A stretch of DNA of 64,000 nucleotides from Sphingomonas sp. (GCF_024508665.1 NZ_JANINP010000003.1:248001-312000), one strand, 5' to 3'; positions 18,318 to 28,490 are shown, counted from the stretch's first letter. Notes: generated by a model not told the origin, from the letters alone. Translations and numbers: made by a program.

Positions 18318-18428
18318 CGGACTCCCCTATTCCGATATTGGTTAAGCACACTCTATCACGCGCCCTCTAGTCGCGCTATCGAGCGTACCGACTCTTCGAA
18401 GAAAGAGTATGGCGGTGGGGATAGCGAC

Positions 18429-20597
18429 ATGCGCGGTTGGATAGCGTTGATTGGAATGGCCGTGCTGGCCGGGTGCGGATCGTCGAGCGATAATTCGCCT
18501 GCACCGCCAGGTGCGATCGGGGTGGCCAAGATAGATTCGGCGTATCTGAACAGCGGCGGCACCGGCGCCGATTGGTCGATGACCGGGTTCAACTATAACG
18601 AACAGCGCTACAGTCCGCTCACCCAGATCAACGCCGGAAATGTCGGGTCGCTCGGTCTCGCCTGGTATGCCGATATGCCCGATGCGCGCGGACAGGAATC
18701 GACTCCGGTGGTGATCGACGGAACGATCTACGTCACCGGACCCTGGTCGAAGCTGTTCGCCTATGACGCCCTGACCGGCAAGAAATTGTGGGACTATGAT
18801 CCCGGCGTCGACAAGACGAAGGGCGTCCAGGCCTGCTGCGACGTCGTCAATCGCGGCGTCGCGGCGTGGAAGGGCAAGCTCTATCTCGGCACGCTCGACG
18901 GCCGGCTGATCGCGATCGACGCGCCGACCGGCAAGCCGCTCTGGACTGTCCAGACCACCGACAATTCCAAACCCTACACGATCACCGGCGTTCCGCGCGT
19001 GGTGAAGGGCATGGTGATCATTGGCAATGGCGGCGCCGAATTCGGCGTGCGCGGTTATGTCACCGCCTATGACGCCGATACCGGGGCCAAGCGCTGGCGC
19101 TTCTACACGGTGCCCAATCCGACGCTCGCCGCCGACGGCGAGGCGTCCGACGCCGTGCTGTCCAAGGCGGCCAACGCGACCTGGTCGGCAAACGGCCAGT
19201 GGAAGCAATCGGGTGGCGGTGGCACGGTGTGGGATTCGATCATCTACGATCCCGAACTCGATCAGCTCTATCTCGGCGTCGGCAATGGCAGCCCGTGGAA
19301 CCATGGCCTGCGGTCCGAGGGCCAAGGCGACAATCTGTTCCTGTCGTCGATCGTCGCGCTCAAGCCCGATACCGGCGAATATCTGTGGCATTATCAGGAG
19401 ACGCCGGCCGAAAGCTGGGATTTCACCGCGACCCAGCCGATCGTCCTCGCCGACCTGACCATGGGCGGTCAGAAACGCAAGGTGTTGATGCAGGCGCCGA
19501 AAAACGGCTTCTTTTTCGTCGTCGACCGTACCAATGGCAAGCTGATCAACGCCGGCAAGTTCATCAAATCGGTCAATTGGGCCGACAGCTACGACCTCAA
19601 GACCGGGCGGCCCAACGAAAATCCCGACGCGCGCTTCTACAAGACGGGCAAGCCATTCCTTGCGGTGCCGTCGGCGCTCGCCGCGCACAATTGGCAGCCG
19701 ATGAGCTTCAACCCCAAGGCCGGGCTCGCCTACATCCCCGCGCAGGAACAGGTCGGGCTTGCCTATATTCCGCCCGACACCGCGACTGGTGCGCGCGAGC
19801 CGATCGGCTTCAACGTCGGCACCAACATGGCGGCGGGAATGTATCCACGCGACGCCAAGACGATCGGCGCGATCACTGCCGGCGCGACCGGCGCGCTCGT
19901 CGCCTGGGACCCGGTCGCCAACAAGGAGCGCTGGCGAGTCGATTATCCGACCCCGTGGAACGGCGGCACGATGACGACCGCGGGCAATCTGGTGTTTCAG
20001 GGCACCGCGCTTGGCGAGTTCCGCGCCTATGCCGCCGACACCGGCAAGCAGCTCTGGGCCTATCCGACGCAATCCGGCATCATGGCCGGATCGGTCACCT
20101 TCACCGTCAAGGGTCAGCAATATGTCGCGGTGCTGACCGGGCGGGGCGGCGCGCTGCCCCTGTCGATCGGCTATGCGATCGGTGCGGCGAAGAACGTGCC
20201 CAATCTGCCGCGCCTGCTGGTGTTCAAGCTAGGCGGGACGGCGCAATTGCCGACGCGCGTGGCGTTGCCTGCCGGCCCGTTCAATCCGCCGCCCTCCACC
20301 GCGCGGCCCGAGCAGATCGCCCAGGGCCAGCAATTGTTCGGCCGTTATTGCCAGGTCTGCCACGGCGCGAGCGCCGGCGGCGGCGGCGTCCTCCCCGACC
20401 TGCAGCGCTCGGCCGTACTGGCCGATGCGGATACGTGGAAGTCGATCCTGATCGATGGCGCGCTGGCGCAGAACGGCATGGTCAGCTTCGCCAAGGTGCT
20501 GAGCCCGGAACAGGCGCAATTGATCCGGCTCTATGTGATCGACGAGGCGAACTGGGCGAAGAAGAATTTGCCGGAGGGGACAGCGGGAAAGCCCTAG
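18429..20597 (+). CDS. PQQ-dependent quinohemoprotein alcohol dehydrogenase, lipoprotein
   Basis: 722 residues. A lipoprotein signal (lipobox LAGC, Cys 16) tethers it to the membrane facing the periplasm. The eight-bladed propeller contains the vicinal disulfide Cys136-Cys137 that covers PQQ, and an ESWDFTATQP stretch in the active-site region. A C-terminal cytochrome c domain has CQVCH. Such enzymes oxidise alcohols, polyvinyl alcohol or polyethers and pass electrons through the heme to the respiratory chain. No PQQ synthesis genes or partner cytochrome gene are nearby. The frame extends upstream of the chosen ATG but without protein character. Confidence 0.93.
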   Translation: MRGWIALIGMAVLAGCGSSSDNSPAPPGAIGVAKIDSAYLNSGGTGADWSMTGFNYNEQRYSPLTQINAGNVGSLGLAWYADMPDARGQESTPVVIDGTIYVTGPWSKLFAYDALTGKKLWDYDPGVDKTKGVQACCDVVNRGVAAWKGKLYLGTLDGRLIAIDAPTGKPLWTVQTTDNSKPYTITGVPRVVKGMVIIGNGGAEFGVRGYVTAYDADTGAKRWRFYTVPNPTLAADGEASDAVLSKAANATWSANGQWKQSGGGGTVWDSIIYDPELDQLYLGVGNGSPWNHGLRSEGQGDNLFLSSIVALKPDTGEYLWHYQETPAESWDFTATQPIVLADLTMGGQKRKVLMQAPKNGFFFVVDRTNGKLINAGKFIKSVNWADSYDLKTGRPNENPDARFYKTGKPFLAVPSALAAHNWQPMSFNPKAGLAYIPAQEQVGLAYIPPDTATGAREPIGFNVGTNMAAGMYPRDAKTIGAITAGATGALVAWDPVANKERWRVDYPTPWNGGTMTTAGNLVFQGTALGEFRAYAADTGKQLWAYPTQSGIMAGSVTFTVKGQQYVAVLTGRGGALPLSIGYAIGAAKNVPNLPRLLVFKLGGTAQLPTRVALPAGPFNPPPSTARPEQIAQGQQLFGRYCQVCHGASAGGGGVLPDLQRSAVLADADTWKSILIDGALAQNGMVSFAKVLSPEQAQLIRLYVIDEANWAKKNLPEGTAGKP

Positions 20598-20612
20598 GAC
20601 GGACTTTCGAGT

Positions 20613-20770
20613 CTCCCCTCCCTGCTTGCAAGGAGGGGATTAAGGGGTGGGTTTAGCGTCGGGCGGGGCTCGATGCCTCGTCCGGCGCTGTTTTAGCGAT
20701 CGACCAATGAGTCTTTTGAGCGCGCAGACGCGCGCACCCACCCCCTATCCCCTCCCTTGCAGGGAGGGGA
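20613..20770. repeat. long composite palindrome, copy 1 (family A)
   Basis: Begins CTCCCCTCCCTGC and ends GCAGGGAGGGGAG, with inverted inner segments GGGGTGGGT and ACCCACCCCC and a central hairpin CGAGGCATCG-like core flanked by GCGTCGG and CCGGCGC. The copy at 34.2 kb shares nearly the whole sequence including non-palindromic AATGAGTCTTTT. It fills the junction between two convergent genes. Confidence 0.85.
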
Positions 20771-20772
20771 GC

Positions 20773-21567
20773 TTATGCCGGCGGACACAGTACCCGCATC
20801 GTCTGCGCGGTCTGCGCGTCGGCTGGCAGGAACGTCTCCAGCGCGAGGTCGTCGAGCGTCAGGTCGATCGGCGATCCGAACACGGTGCGTGCGCTGTAGA
20901 AAGACAGGACCCGGTCGCCGCGCTGCAAGCGAAACGGCACCGCGACGCCGGCGAAGTCCCGGGGCCGGACATCCGATGCCGGCCCCTTGGGATAAAGCTC
21001 CATTTCCTCGCGCAGCGCGATCAACGTGCCGTCACCGGTCTGGGCGATCTCGCGGTCGAGCTGCCGCAGCAGGAAGCCGCGCCACTCTGCGAGATTGACA
21101 ATGCTCCGCGACACGCCGTCGGGATGGAGCGTCAGCCGCAACACGTTGACCGGCGGCTCGAGCAAGGCGGGATCGACGCCTTCGATCAACGGCGCCAGCG
21201 CACGATTGGCCGAAATCATCGTCAGGTGACGGTCGACGATCAGTGCCGGGAAAGGCTCGTGCGCGGTCAGCATCGTGTCGAGCGCCGCCCGCACCACGTC
21301 GAGCTCCGGATCTGCGAGATCGCGTTCCGGGAAGGCCGGCGCGAAGCCCGCCGCCAACAGCAAGGCATTCTGCTCCCGCCGCGGCACGTCGAGCTGTTCG
21401 GACAGGCGTAGCAGCAGATCGCGGCTCGGCCGCGCCCGGCCCGTCTCGACGAAGCTCAGATGACGCGGCGATACATCGGCATCGAGCGCTAGGTCGAGCT
21501 GGCTCACCCGCCGGCGCGCTCGCCAGTCGCGCAGCATCGCTCCCACCTCACTCGACATCCGCACCAT
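20773..21567 (-). CDS. XRE-family regulator with MmyB-like ligand-binding domain
   Basis: 264 residues. An N-terminal helix-turn-helix (MLRDWRARRRVSQLDLALDADVSPRHLSFVETGRARPSRDLLLRL) is followed by the PAS-like MmyB domain (ALIVDRHLTMISANRALAPLIEGV, NVLRLTLHPDGVSRSIVNLAEWR). These regulators usually control a divergent oxidoreductase or hydrolase gene and are thought to sense a small hydrophobic molecule. Here the divergent gene is an alpha/beta hydrolase, with a perfect palindrome between them. AAGGA precedes the ATG. Confidence 0.92.
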   Translation of the reverse strand: MVRMSSEVGAMLRDWRARRRVSQLDLALDADVSPRHLSFVETGRARPSRDLLLRLSEQLDVPRREQNALLLAAGFAPAFPERDLADPELDVVRAALDTMLTAHEPFPALIVDRHLTMISANRALAPLIEGVDPALLEPPVNVLRLTLHPDGVSRSIVNLAEWRGFLLRQLDREIAQTGDGTLIALREEMELYPKGPASDVRPRDFAGVAVPFRLQRGDRVLSFYSARTVFGSPIDLTLDDLALETFLPADAQTAQTMRVLCPPA

Positions 21568-21615
21568 TGAGCCATCCTTTCGCCGGCCATCCTAGCCGCC
21601 CGGCGACGACGCGCC

Positions 21616-21632
21616 ATTACCTGGCAGGTAAT
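21616..21632. promoter_or_regulatory. 17-base palindromic operator candidate
   Basis: ATTACCTGGCAGGTAAT is a perfect dyad around one central base, midway between the divergent XRE regulator and the alpha/beta hydrolase. It is the natural candidate for the regulator's binding site. Confidence 0.55.
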
Positions 21633-21687
21633 TGGTTCGGCTGCTCCGATCCGCATCATGGGGCCACAGACCCCAAGGAGAACAGTC

Positions 21688-22533
21688 ATGTACGCGATCG
21701 CCGATCCTGCTTCCCGCCAGACGCTCCGCCCGAGCCGCGGCCTGATCCCGACCCCCGATGGCGAGCAGCTTTACTATGAGGATATGGGCGACGGCCCGAC
21801 CCTGGTGTTCGTCCACGGCTGGGCGATGAACACCGAGTTCTGGGAGCGCCAGACCGCCGACCTGGTTAGGCAGGGGCACCGCTGCGTGGCTTATGACCAG
21901 CGCGGATGCGGACGATCCTCGCCGGCCGCAGCCGGGTACGATCTCGACGGCCTGGCCCATGATCTCGCCACCGTGATGGAGCGGCTCGGGCTCGATCGCG
22001 TGACCCTGGTCGCCCATTCGATGGCCGCCTGCCAGGTTGCGCGCTATCTGTCCCGGCACGGCGCCGCCCGGGTGGCCGGGGCGATTCTGGTCGCCGGTAC
22101 CGCGCCCGGTCTGTTTCCCGATCCGGCCAGCCGCACCGAGCCGCTCGCCGCTCAGGTGACCGCAATGATGGCCGACCGTCCCGCCTTCGTCGCGGCGATG
22201 GCCGAACCGTTCTTCGCGCCCGAACCGGTGTCCCCGCATCTGGTCGCCTGGGGTACCGGACTTGTGCTTCGTACGACGTTGCACGCGGCGATCGAGCATA
22301 GCCGCACCAACATCAATGCCGATGTCCGCGCCGACATGGCGGCGTTCACTTGCCCGACCTTGATCGTCCATGGCAGCGCCGATCAAAGTTGCCCGCTGGA
22401 GCGGAGCGCCGAGCTGGCGCATGCGATGATCCCGGGCAGCGAGTTGCTCGTGTACGAAGGCGCATCGCACGGCCTGCCGCTGACGCGCGGCGAGCGGCTC
22501 GTCGCCGACATCGCCCGCTTCGTTCGCGGCTAA
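21688..22533 (+). CDS. alpha/beta hydrolase
   Basis: 281 residues. Standard alpha/beta hydrolase blocks: FVHGWAMNTEFW (oxyanion region), nucleophile elbow VAHSMAA, acid GSADQSCP and His in EGASHGLP. Nearest in look to non-heme chloroperoxidase/lactonase-type esterases. Start set at MYAIADPAS because AGGAGAAC precedes it at correct spacing; a longer frame begins ten codons earlier without a ribosome site. Its stop overlaps the convergent S41 gene stop by four bases. Probably controlled by the divergent XRE regulator. Confidence 0.9.
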   Translation: MYAIADPASRQTLRPSRGLIPTPDGEQLYYEDMGDGPTLVFVHGWAMNTEFWERQTADLVRQGHRCVAYDQRGCGRSSPAAAGYDLDGLAHDLATVMERLGLDRVTLVAHSMAACQVARYLSRHGAARVAGAILVAGTAPGLFPDPASRTEPLAAQVTAMMADRPAFVAAMAEPFFAPEPVSPHLVAWGTGLVLRTTLHAAIEHSRTNINADVRADMAAFTCPTLIVHGSADQSCPLERSAELAHAMIPGSELLVYEGASHGLPLTRGERLVADIARFVRG

Positions 22534-23606
22534 GCCATCGCTCCGGCCCGCCTGAGCGCCTCTTGCAGCGCCAGCGTCGGTGCGACCGCAACGTCGGGGG
22601 CGATCCCCGCCCCTTCCCAATCCTTGCCGGTCGCCGGATCGATCGTCCGGCCGACCGGCAAGAACACTACCAGCCCTCCGCCGATCGGCTCGAACCCGCC
22701 GAAATGATTGGCGCCCGCGGTCGTCTCGCCGATCAACGTCGCGCGACCGGTATGTTTGAAGGCGAGCGCGAGGTGCTCGGCGGCCGACGCCGTGCGTCCA
22801 GAGACAAGGTAAAAGACCTTGGCGCCGAACAGCCGCGTCTCGTCGGTCCTGGGCACGACATAATGTTCGGTGCGGACGATCCCGGGCGCCGCGCCGCTCG
22901 CCGGGCGCATGAAAGCATCCTCGGCGAAGGGGTTGCCCCGCGCCTTGGCGATCGACTCGACCATCTCCATCTGCACCAGCACCGTCGGCTTGGCGAAGAT
23001 ATAGGGCAGCATCGCGTTCATCGGCGCGACACCGCCGCCGCCATTGTAGAGGCAGTCCACGATCACTGCCTTGGCCGAGGCATGCTCTCGCATGAAGCGG
23101 TCGCTCGCCGCGGCAATGTCGGGATCGTCGGGAAATTCGGTGAAGCGGATATAGGCGACCTGATTGGCGATCCAGCCGGCATCCTCCAACGGCGCGCGGC
23201 GGGGCGGCCGCGGCGCCGATGGCGCGCGCGACGGTGGCGCGGAAGGTAGCGGCTTGGCTCCGTCCACCGGTCGCGGCTGCGGGCGATCGTTGGAACCGAG
23301 CATCGCCGCAGGCATGACGCGCAGATGGCGATCGGGCGACAGCGCCAGCAAATCGGCGGTCAGCCGCTGGCCGAGCTCGGCCGGATCGGCGATGTCCTTG
23401 TACGCACCGGCCGCCGCTTTCTGCCGCAGCATCGCGGCGTAGCGCTTGCCGATCTCGGGTATGACATATCCCGTCTCGAGGAGGTCGGCGAGCGTCAAGG
23501 CGGGATCGCCGCCTGGCGCGGCCGGTCCATCCAGGGCAATCGCGCTGCCGCCGCCAATCATGGCGATCGCGGCCGCCGACAGTCCCAGGAATATGCGCCG
23601 ATCCAC
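22530..23606 (-). CDS. S41 family serine peptidase, exported (Tat-like signal)
   Basis: 358 residues. The signal has a twin Arg (DRRIFLGLSAAAIAMIGG), suggesting Tat export. The catalytic half resembles tricorn/C-terminal-processing proteases without a PDZ domain: YIRFTEFPDD, VIVDCLYNGGGGVAPM, VSGRTASAAEHLALAF (Ser) and GETTAGANHFGG. A Pro-rich linker (about 115-140) separates the helical N-domain. TTG-GTG-GTG lie in a row after AAAGGAG; only the third gives normal six-base spacing, so that GTG is chosen. Promoter -35 TTTACA (23665-23670) and -10 TATAAG (23643-23648, 16-base spacer) lie upstream, with a BlaI-type box at the transcription start. Confidence 0.87.
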   Translation of the reverse strand: MDRRIFLGLSAAAIAMIGGGSAIALDGPAAPGGDPALTLADLLETGYVIPEIGKRYAAMLRQKAAAGAYKDIADPAELGQRLTADLLALSPDRHLRVMPAAMLGSNDRPQPRPVDGAKPLPSAPPSRAPSAPRPPRRAPLEDAGWIANQVAYIRFTEFPDDPDIAAASDRFMREHASAKAVIVDCLYNGGGGVAPMNAMLPYIFAKPTVLVQMEMVESIAKARGNPFAEDAFMRPASGAAPGIVRTEHYVVPRTDETRLFGAKVFYLVSGRTASAAEHLALAFKHTGRATLIGETTAGANHFGGFEPIGGGLVVFLPVGRTIDPATGKDWEGAGIAPDVAVAPTLALQEALRRAGAMA

Positions 23607-23622
23607 CACCAACTCCTTTGAC

Positions 23623-23646
23623 TACATTTGTAAGCGTAAGCGCTTA
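23623..23646. promoter_or_regulatory. operator region between the S41 and MarR genes, including a BlaI-type box
   Basis: TACATTTGTA at 23623-23632 is identical to the core of both operators in front of blaI near 30.7 kb. Next to it a perfect dyad TAAGCGCTTA (23637-23646) overlaps the S41 gene's -10 hexamer. The first could bind the BlaI-type repressor, the second the MarR protein encoded alongside. Confidence 0.55.
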
Positions 23647-23688
23647 TACATTTTGCTGCAGGAGTGTAAAGCGGCTAGGGAATTACCC

Positions 23689-24195
23689 ATGACCACGCAC
23701 ACCGCCGCCAGTTTCGGCACCGCGCTTCGCCGTCTGATCGAGCATCTCGACGGCGCGCTGGAACAGGCATATCGCGACGACGGCCTCGATTTCCGCCCAC
23801 GCTACACGCCGATCGTGCGGGCGCTGGTCGCGGACGGGCCGCAAGGTATCCGCGCACTCGCCGATCGGCTCGGCGTCTCGCATTCGGCGGCCAGCCAGAC
23901 CGTGTCGCAAATGGTTGCCGCCGGTCTGGTCGCGGTGACACGCGGCGAGGAGGATGGACGCCAGCGGATCGTCGCGCTGACCCCAACCGGCACCGCCCTG
24001 CTTCCCCGCCTCGAGGATCATTGGCGTGCAGCGCACACCGCCACCGCAACCCTCGATACCGAAACCGGGGGCGTACTGGTCGAGGTGATCAATCGTGCCA
24101 ATGCCGCGCTCGAGGCCAGGCCGTTCGCCAATCGGCTGGCCTCGGTACGCGGCCGCCGTGCCGCGCCAACGGGCAGTCGAAACGGGGCTGCCTAA
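23689..24195 (+). CDS. MarR-family transcriptional regulator
   Basis: 168 residues with a winged helix: GPQGIRALADRLGVSHSAASQTVSQMVAAGLVAVTRGEEDGRQRIVALTPTG is the recognition helix and wing. Helices before and after form the dimer part. Start placed at MTTHTAASFG after the intergenic control region; the frame extends upstream across that region. Divergent from the S41 peptidase, which it may regulate through the TAAGCGCTTA dyad. Confidence 0.88.
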   Translation: MTTHTAASFGTALRRLIEHLDGALEQAYRDDGLDFRPRYTPIVRALVADGPQGIRALADRLGVSHSAASQTVSQMVAAGLVAVTRGEEDGRQRIVALTPTGTALLPRLEDHWRAAHTATATLDTETGGVLVEVINRANAALEARPFANRLASVRGRRAAPTGSRNGAA

Positions 24196-24300
24196 TTTCG
24201 AGGCATTTGCTAGAGTCGATATCGGCTCCGCACGGCCCATGCCCTTCGCGCGCGAGTTCTGGCACACTTCATGTAAGGCTGGCGTGCAAACAACCCATAG

Positions 24301-24663
<363 letters not shown>

Positions 24664-24815
24664 GACGGCAATCCGAGGAAACACAGCCGACGCCCAACTT
24701 GAGCAACTATGGCATTTGACGCACTGCAACATAATGTGACAGCAGGGCGCACACACGAGCAACATGATTCTCCGGTTCGCCGGATTTACGACCGAAAGAG
24801 AAAGGGTCTGGGGTT

Positions 24816-26228
24816 ATGGCGACGACAGCCAGTGACGTTCTGAAGAAGATCAAGGACGAGGAGATCGAATGGGTCGACCTCCGCTTCACCGACCCGAAGG
24901 GCAAGTGGCAGCATTTGACCATGGTGTCGTCGGTGGTCGGCGAGGACGAGTTGACCGACGGCTTCATGTTCGACGGATCGTCGATCGAAGGCTGGAAGGC
25001 GATCAACGAGTCGGACATGATCCTGAAGCCGGATCTCGACGCCATCTATGTCGATCCGTTCTCGGCGACGCCGATGCTGATCCTGGTCTGCGACATCGTC
25101 GAACCGTCGACCGGCGAGCTTTATGCTCGCGACCCGCGCTCGACCGCCAAGCGCGCCGAGGCCTATCTCAAGACCACGGGCATCGGCGACACCGTCTATG
25201 TCGGCCCCGAGGCCGAGTTCTTCATGTTCGACAACGTGCAGTTCGAAACGAGTTATTCGACGTCTTACTACAAGATCGACGATATCGAGCTGCCGACCAA
25301 TACCGGCCGCGAATATGAAGGCGGCAATCTCGGCCACCGTCCGCGCGCCAAGGGCGGCTACTTCCCCGTCGCGCCGGTCGATTCCGCGGTCGATATCCGC
25401 GGCGAGATGGTCTCGACCATGCTGGAAATGGGCCTGCCGTGCGACAAGCATCACCACGAAGTGGCGGCGTCGCAGCACGAATTGGGCCTCACCTTCGGCA
25501 CGCTGACCCAGACCGCCGACCGCATGCAGATCTACAAGTACGTCGTGCATCAGGTCGCCAATGCCTATGGCAAGTCGGCGACCTTCATGCCCAAGCCGAT
25601 CAAGGAAGATAACGGTTCGGGCATGCACACGCACTTGTCGATCTGGAACGGCAAGGAGCCGCTGTTCGCTGGCAACGGCTATGCAGGCCTGAGCGACATG
25701 TGCCTCTATTTCATCGGCGGCATCATCAAGCATGCCAAGGCGCTGAACGCCTTCACCAACCCGACCACCAACAGCTACAAGCGGCTGGTGCCGGGCTATG
25801 AAGCGCCGGTGCTGCTGGCCTATTCGTCGCGCAACCGCTCGGCGTCGTGCCGCATCCCGTACGGCACGGGCGCCAAGGCCAAGCGCGTCGAAGTTCGTTT
25901 CCCCGACGCGATGGCCAATCCGTACCTCGCTTATGCGGCTTTGTTCATGGCCGGCCTCGACGGCATCCAGAACAAGCTCCACCCGGGCGATGCGATGGAC
26001 AAGAACCTGTACGATCTGCCGCCGGCCGAACTCGCCGAAGTGCCGACCGTATGCGGATCGCTGCGCGAAGCGCTCGACAGCCTGGAAGCCGATATGGACT
26101 TCCTGCTCAAGGGCGACGTGTTCTCGAAGGACCAGATCGAGGCCTATATCGAGATCAAGCGCGCCGACGTCGCGCGGTTCGAGATGACCCCGAGCCCGGT
26201 CGAGTTCGATATGTACTACAGCGCGTAA
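24816..26228 (+). CDS. glnA: glutamine synthetase type I
   Basis: 470 residues, full length. Motifs: [11 protein letters not shown] near the N-terminus, [10 protein letters not shown] metal ligands, the ATP-binding [16 protein letters not shown], and the adenylylation site KNLYDLPP with Tyr 399. The enzyme makes glutamine from glutamate and ammonia and is controlled by GlnE adenylylation through PII. An intrinsic terminator follows about 110 bases after the stop. Confidence 0.98.
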   Translation: MATTASDVLKKIKDEEIEWVDLRFTDPKGKWQHLTMVSSVVGEDELTDGFMFDGSSIEGWKAINESDMILKPDLDAIYVDPFSATPMLILVCDIVEPSTGELYARDPRSTAKRAEAYLKTTGIGDTVYVGPEAEFFMFDNVQFETSYSTSYYKIDDIELPTNTGREYEGGNLGHRPRAKGGYFPVAPVDSAVDIRGEMVSTMLEMGLPCDKHHHEVAASQHELGLTFGTLTQTADRMQIYKYVVHQVANAYGKSATFMPKPIKEDNGSGMHTHLSIWNGKEPLFAGNGYAGLSDMCLYFIGGIIKHAKALNAFTNPTTNSYKRLVPGYEAPVLLAYSSRNRSASCRIPYGTGAKAKRVEVRFPDAMANPYLAYAALFMAGLDGIQNKLHPGDAMDKNLYDLPPAELAEVPTVCGSLREALDSLEADMDFLLKGDVFSKDQIEAYIEIKRADVARFEMTPSPVEFDMYYSA

Positions 26229-26339
26229 AGCGCGGCCACGACCGCGCTGGTGCGAGCGCAGCTCGCATACGCGCTGTCGGTCGGCCTCGCACCGCGAGGA
26301 CCGACGACGCGGCTTTGCCGCGGCGGGACCAGGAAAGAA

Positions 26340-26372
26340 GGGCGCCAGGGGCAATCCCGGCGCCCTTTTTTT
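26340..26372 (+). terminator. Rho-independent terminator of glnA
   Basis: Stem GGGCGCC/GGCGCCC with a small inner GGG/CCC pairing, followed directly by seven T. It separates glnA from the convergent receptor gene. Confidence 0.92.
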
Positions 26373-26399
26373 ATGATCGAGATCGATCCACGGCCAATC

Positions 26400-28490
26400 T
26401 CAAAACGTCCCGCTGATCGTCAACGTGAAGATCGGCCCGACCCGCTGATGCTGGCGCTCCAAAAACGCGAGCGGCGCGGCGTTGCGCCGGCCGGAATAGA
26501 CGTCGCGCCAATAGCGGACATGGCCGTCATTGAGGTTGAAGACCTGGAAATTGACCTTCATCCCGCGCACGTTCTTCACTTCGACAAAGGCGCTGACATA
26601 GGGGCCTTCCCATTGCTGGTTGACCTCGTCGAGATAATAGACCGGGCTGTAATGGTCGAACGACAGCTCACCGCCCCAGGCGAATTGCGTACCGGGCACG
26701 TCGTGTCGCAAGGTCAGCTGCGCCCAGCGATCATGCGTGTTGCTGATCACGCGCGGCGATCCACTCAGCGGGTCGCGGACGCGGGCACGTTCGATACCGA
26801 TATCGGCGTCGAGCTTCGCGCCCTTCCAGCCGATCGGATCGAACTGGATCGTGCTGATGCTCTCGATCCCGGTGCGGGTCGCCCGAGGTAGGTTGCCGAC
26901 CGCATCGCCGTCGATCCCGACCGGAATATGGTCGACAATGTCCTCGATCCGATAATGGTAGAATTTCAGCCGCGTCTTGCCCCAGCGGCCGAAGTTGCGC
27001 GCGATTTCCGCGGTCGCTTCCCAGCTTTGCGGCGGGACGAGATTGGGGTTGGCGTCGTTGCCGCGATCGTTGGTGACGTCCTGGTTGGCAAGGAAATCCG
27101 AAAAGCTGATCTGGCCGACCCTGCGTTCGAGCTTGAGGCTGGCGTCCCAGCCGCGTGCCGGCCGCCACGCCAGCAACAGGCTGCCCTTTGGGCGGAAGAA
27201 ACGCCGCGGCTTTTCGCCGGTACCGCGTTCGCCCAGCTCGGAATATTCGGCGCCCCCGGCAACCTGCAGATCGAGCTTGGGCGATAGCGAGCGGCTCAGC
27301 GTGGCCAGCCCTTCATAGCGCGTTTCGGCGACGATGCCGCTGCCTTGCGGATAGGGAATGGAGACATAGCTGCCATCGGGTTGAAGGTTTGCCAGCGTGC
27401 TGAGTTGTTCGTAGCGATTGTCGGCGCGCTCTAACGAAATCGTCCAGTCGTTCGGCCCGCCTTTCCAATGATATTCGACCCGGCCGATCGTCTCGCCGAT
27501 TCTAGCGTCCTGGCCGTAGCGCAGGCCCTCACTCGGCGCGCCGCTGTCATAATCGATGCGTTGATCGGTGAAGGCGGGAGCGTGCTCGAAATGCCGCAGG
27601 CCGATGATCTTGAGCCGCCCCCCGCCCAGCGGCAGCGATAGGTCGCCGTTCACGTCGTAGCGATAGCCCCAGGTGTGATTGAGGCTGATCCACATGGCGT
27701 CATTGCCGTCGGTTCGGATGCGGCGCTGATCGTTGGCGCCGCGCTGCCAATAGGGATCGTAGCTCAAGGTGAGGTTGGCCAGGATCCCGTCCTTGGCGGT
27801 ATATTTCAGGATCGCGGACAGCTTGGCGTCGTCGTTGCTCGACCAATTTACCTGGTCGCGGTGCTCGAGCAGCGCGCCGGTCGGCGACAGGATGCGATAG
27901 TCGTTGCCGCCGAGCGCGCCGCGAGAGGGCTTGTTCTCCAGTGACAGCGTATAGTCCAGGCCGCCGGCCGAACCGTTATAGCTGATCGACCCCGCGAACC
28001 AGCGCGGCTCGGCATAGTGCGCGCGGACCTGCGGACTCCAGCTGAAATTGCCGCTGCCCTTGCGATTGGTGTTGAGGACCACATTGGCGACCTGGCCGGT
28101 CAAGCCGGCGATGCCGAACGAGGCGGCTTCCCTGATCTCGATACGCAGAACCTCGCTGGCCGATATCCGCTTCAATTGCGCCGCCGCGCCGCCCGATTTG
28201 TCGGTCACGCGCTGGCCGTTGATCAGCACGTTCTCTGACGCCTGGCCCAGGCCGCGCGTATCGTCGGCGGCGCGGATCGTGAAGCCGGGGACCTGCGACA
28301 GCATGTCATAGGCGGTCTGTGGTGCAAACCGGGCGAAGAAGTCAGGGGTGAAAACGTTGGCATCCTTGGCGGCGGTATCGGCTCCCGCCGACGCGGCCGG
28401 CGCGTCCTGGCCGGCCAAGGCGGCGGTCGGGGCGCACAGGCCGGTCGCCAGCGCTAGTAGGCCAGCGGTGCGCTGCAGGTGGACGGACAT
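26400..28490 (-). CDS. TonB-dependent outer-membrane receptor
   Basis: 696 residues. A signal peptide (cut near ALAG) precedes a plug domain: QTAYDMLSQVPGFTIR, then ENVLINGQRVTDKSGGAAAQLKRISASEVLRIEIR. A 22-strand-like barrel ends in the outer-membrane terminal aromatic motif ...FTLTISGTF. It resembles receptors with unknown organic substrates rather than siderophore receptors. A TonB box is not obvious. Transported ligand cannot be inferred; no catabolic genes flank it, and the nearest upstream gene on the same strand is the blaI/M56 operon 150 bases away. Confidence 0.92.
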   Translation of the reverse strand: MSVHLQRTAGLLALATGLCAPTAALAGQDAPAASAGADTAAKDANVFTPDFFARFAPQTAYDMLSQVPGFTIRAADDTRGLGQASENVLINGQRVTDKSGGAAAQLKRISASEVLRIEIREAASFGIAGLTGQVANVVLNTNRKGSGNFSWSPQVRAHYAEPRWFAGSISYNGSAGGLDYTLSLENKPSRGALGGNDYRILSPTGALLEHRDQVNWSSNDDAKLSAILKYTAKDGILANLTLSYDPYWQRGANDQRRIRTDGNDAMWISLNHTWGYRYDVNGDLSLPLGGGRLKIIGLRHFEHAPAFTDQRIDYDSGAPSEGLRYGQDARIGETIGRVEYHWKGGPNDWTISLERADNRYEQLSTLANLQPDGSYVSIPYPQGSGIVAETRYEGLATLSRSLSPKLDLQVAGGAEYSELGERGTGEKPRRFFRPKGSLLLAWRPARGWDASLKLERRVGQISFSDFLANQDVTNDRGNDANPNLVPPQSWEATAEIARNFGRWGKTRLKFYHYRIEDIVDHIPVGIDGDAVGNLPRATRTGIESISTIQFDPIGWKGAKLDADIGIERARVRDPLSGSPRVISNTHDRWAQLTLRHDVPGTQFAWGGELSFDHYSPVYYLDEVNQQWEGPYVSAFVEVKNVRGMKVNFQVFNLNDGHVRYWRDVYSGRRNAAPLAFLERQHQRVGPIFTLTISGTF

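Noticed and set aside
24255..24285. Possible sigma-54 promoter (TGGCAC...) before glnB
   Set aside because: The -12 part reads ATGTA instead of TTGCA at the required spacing, and no NtrC dyad is next to it.
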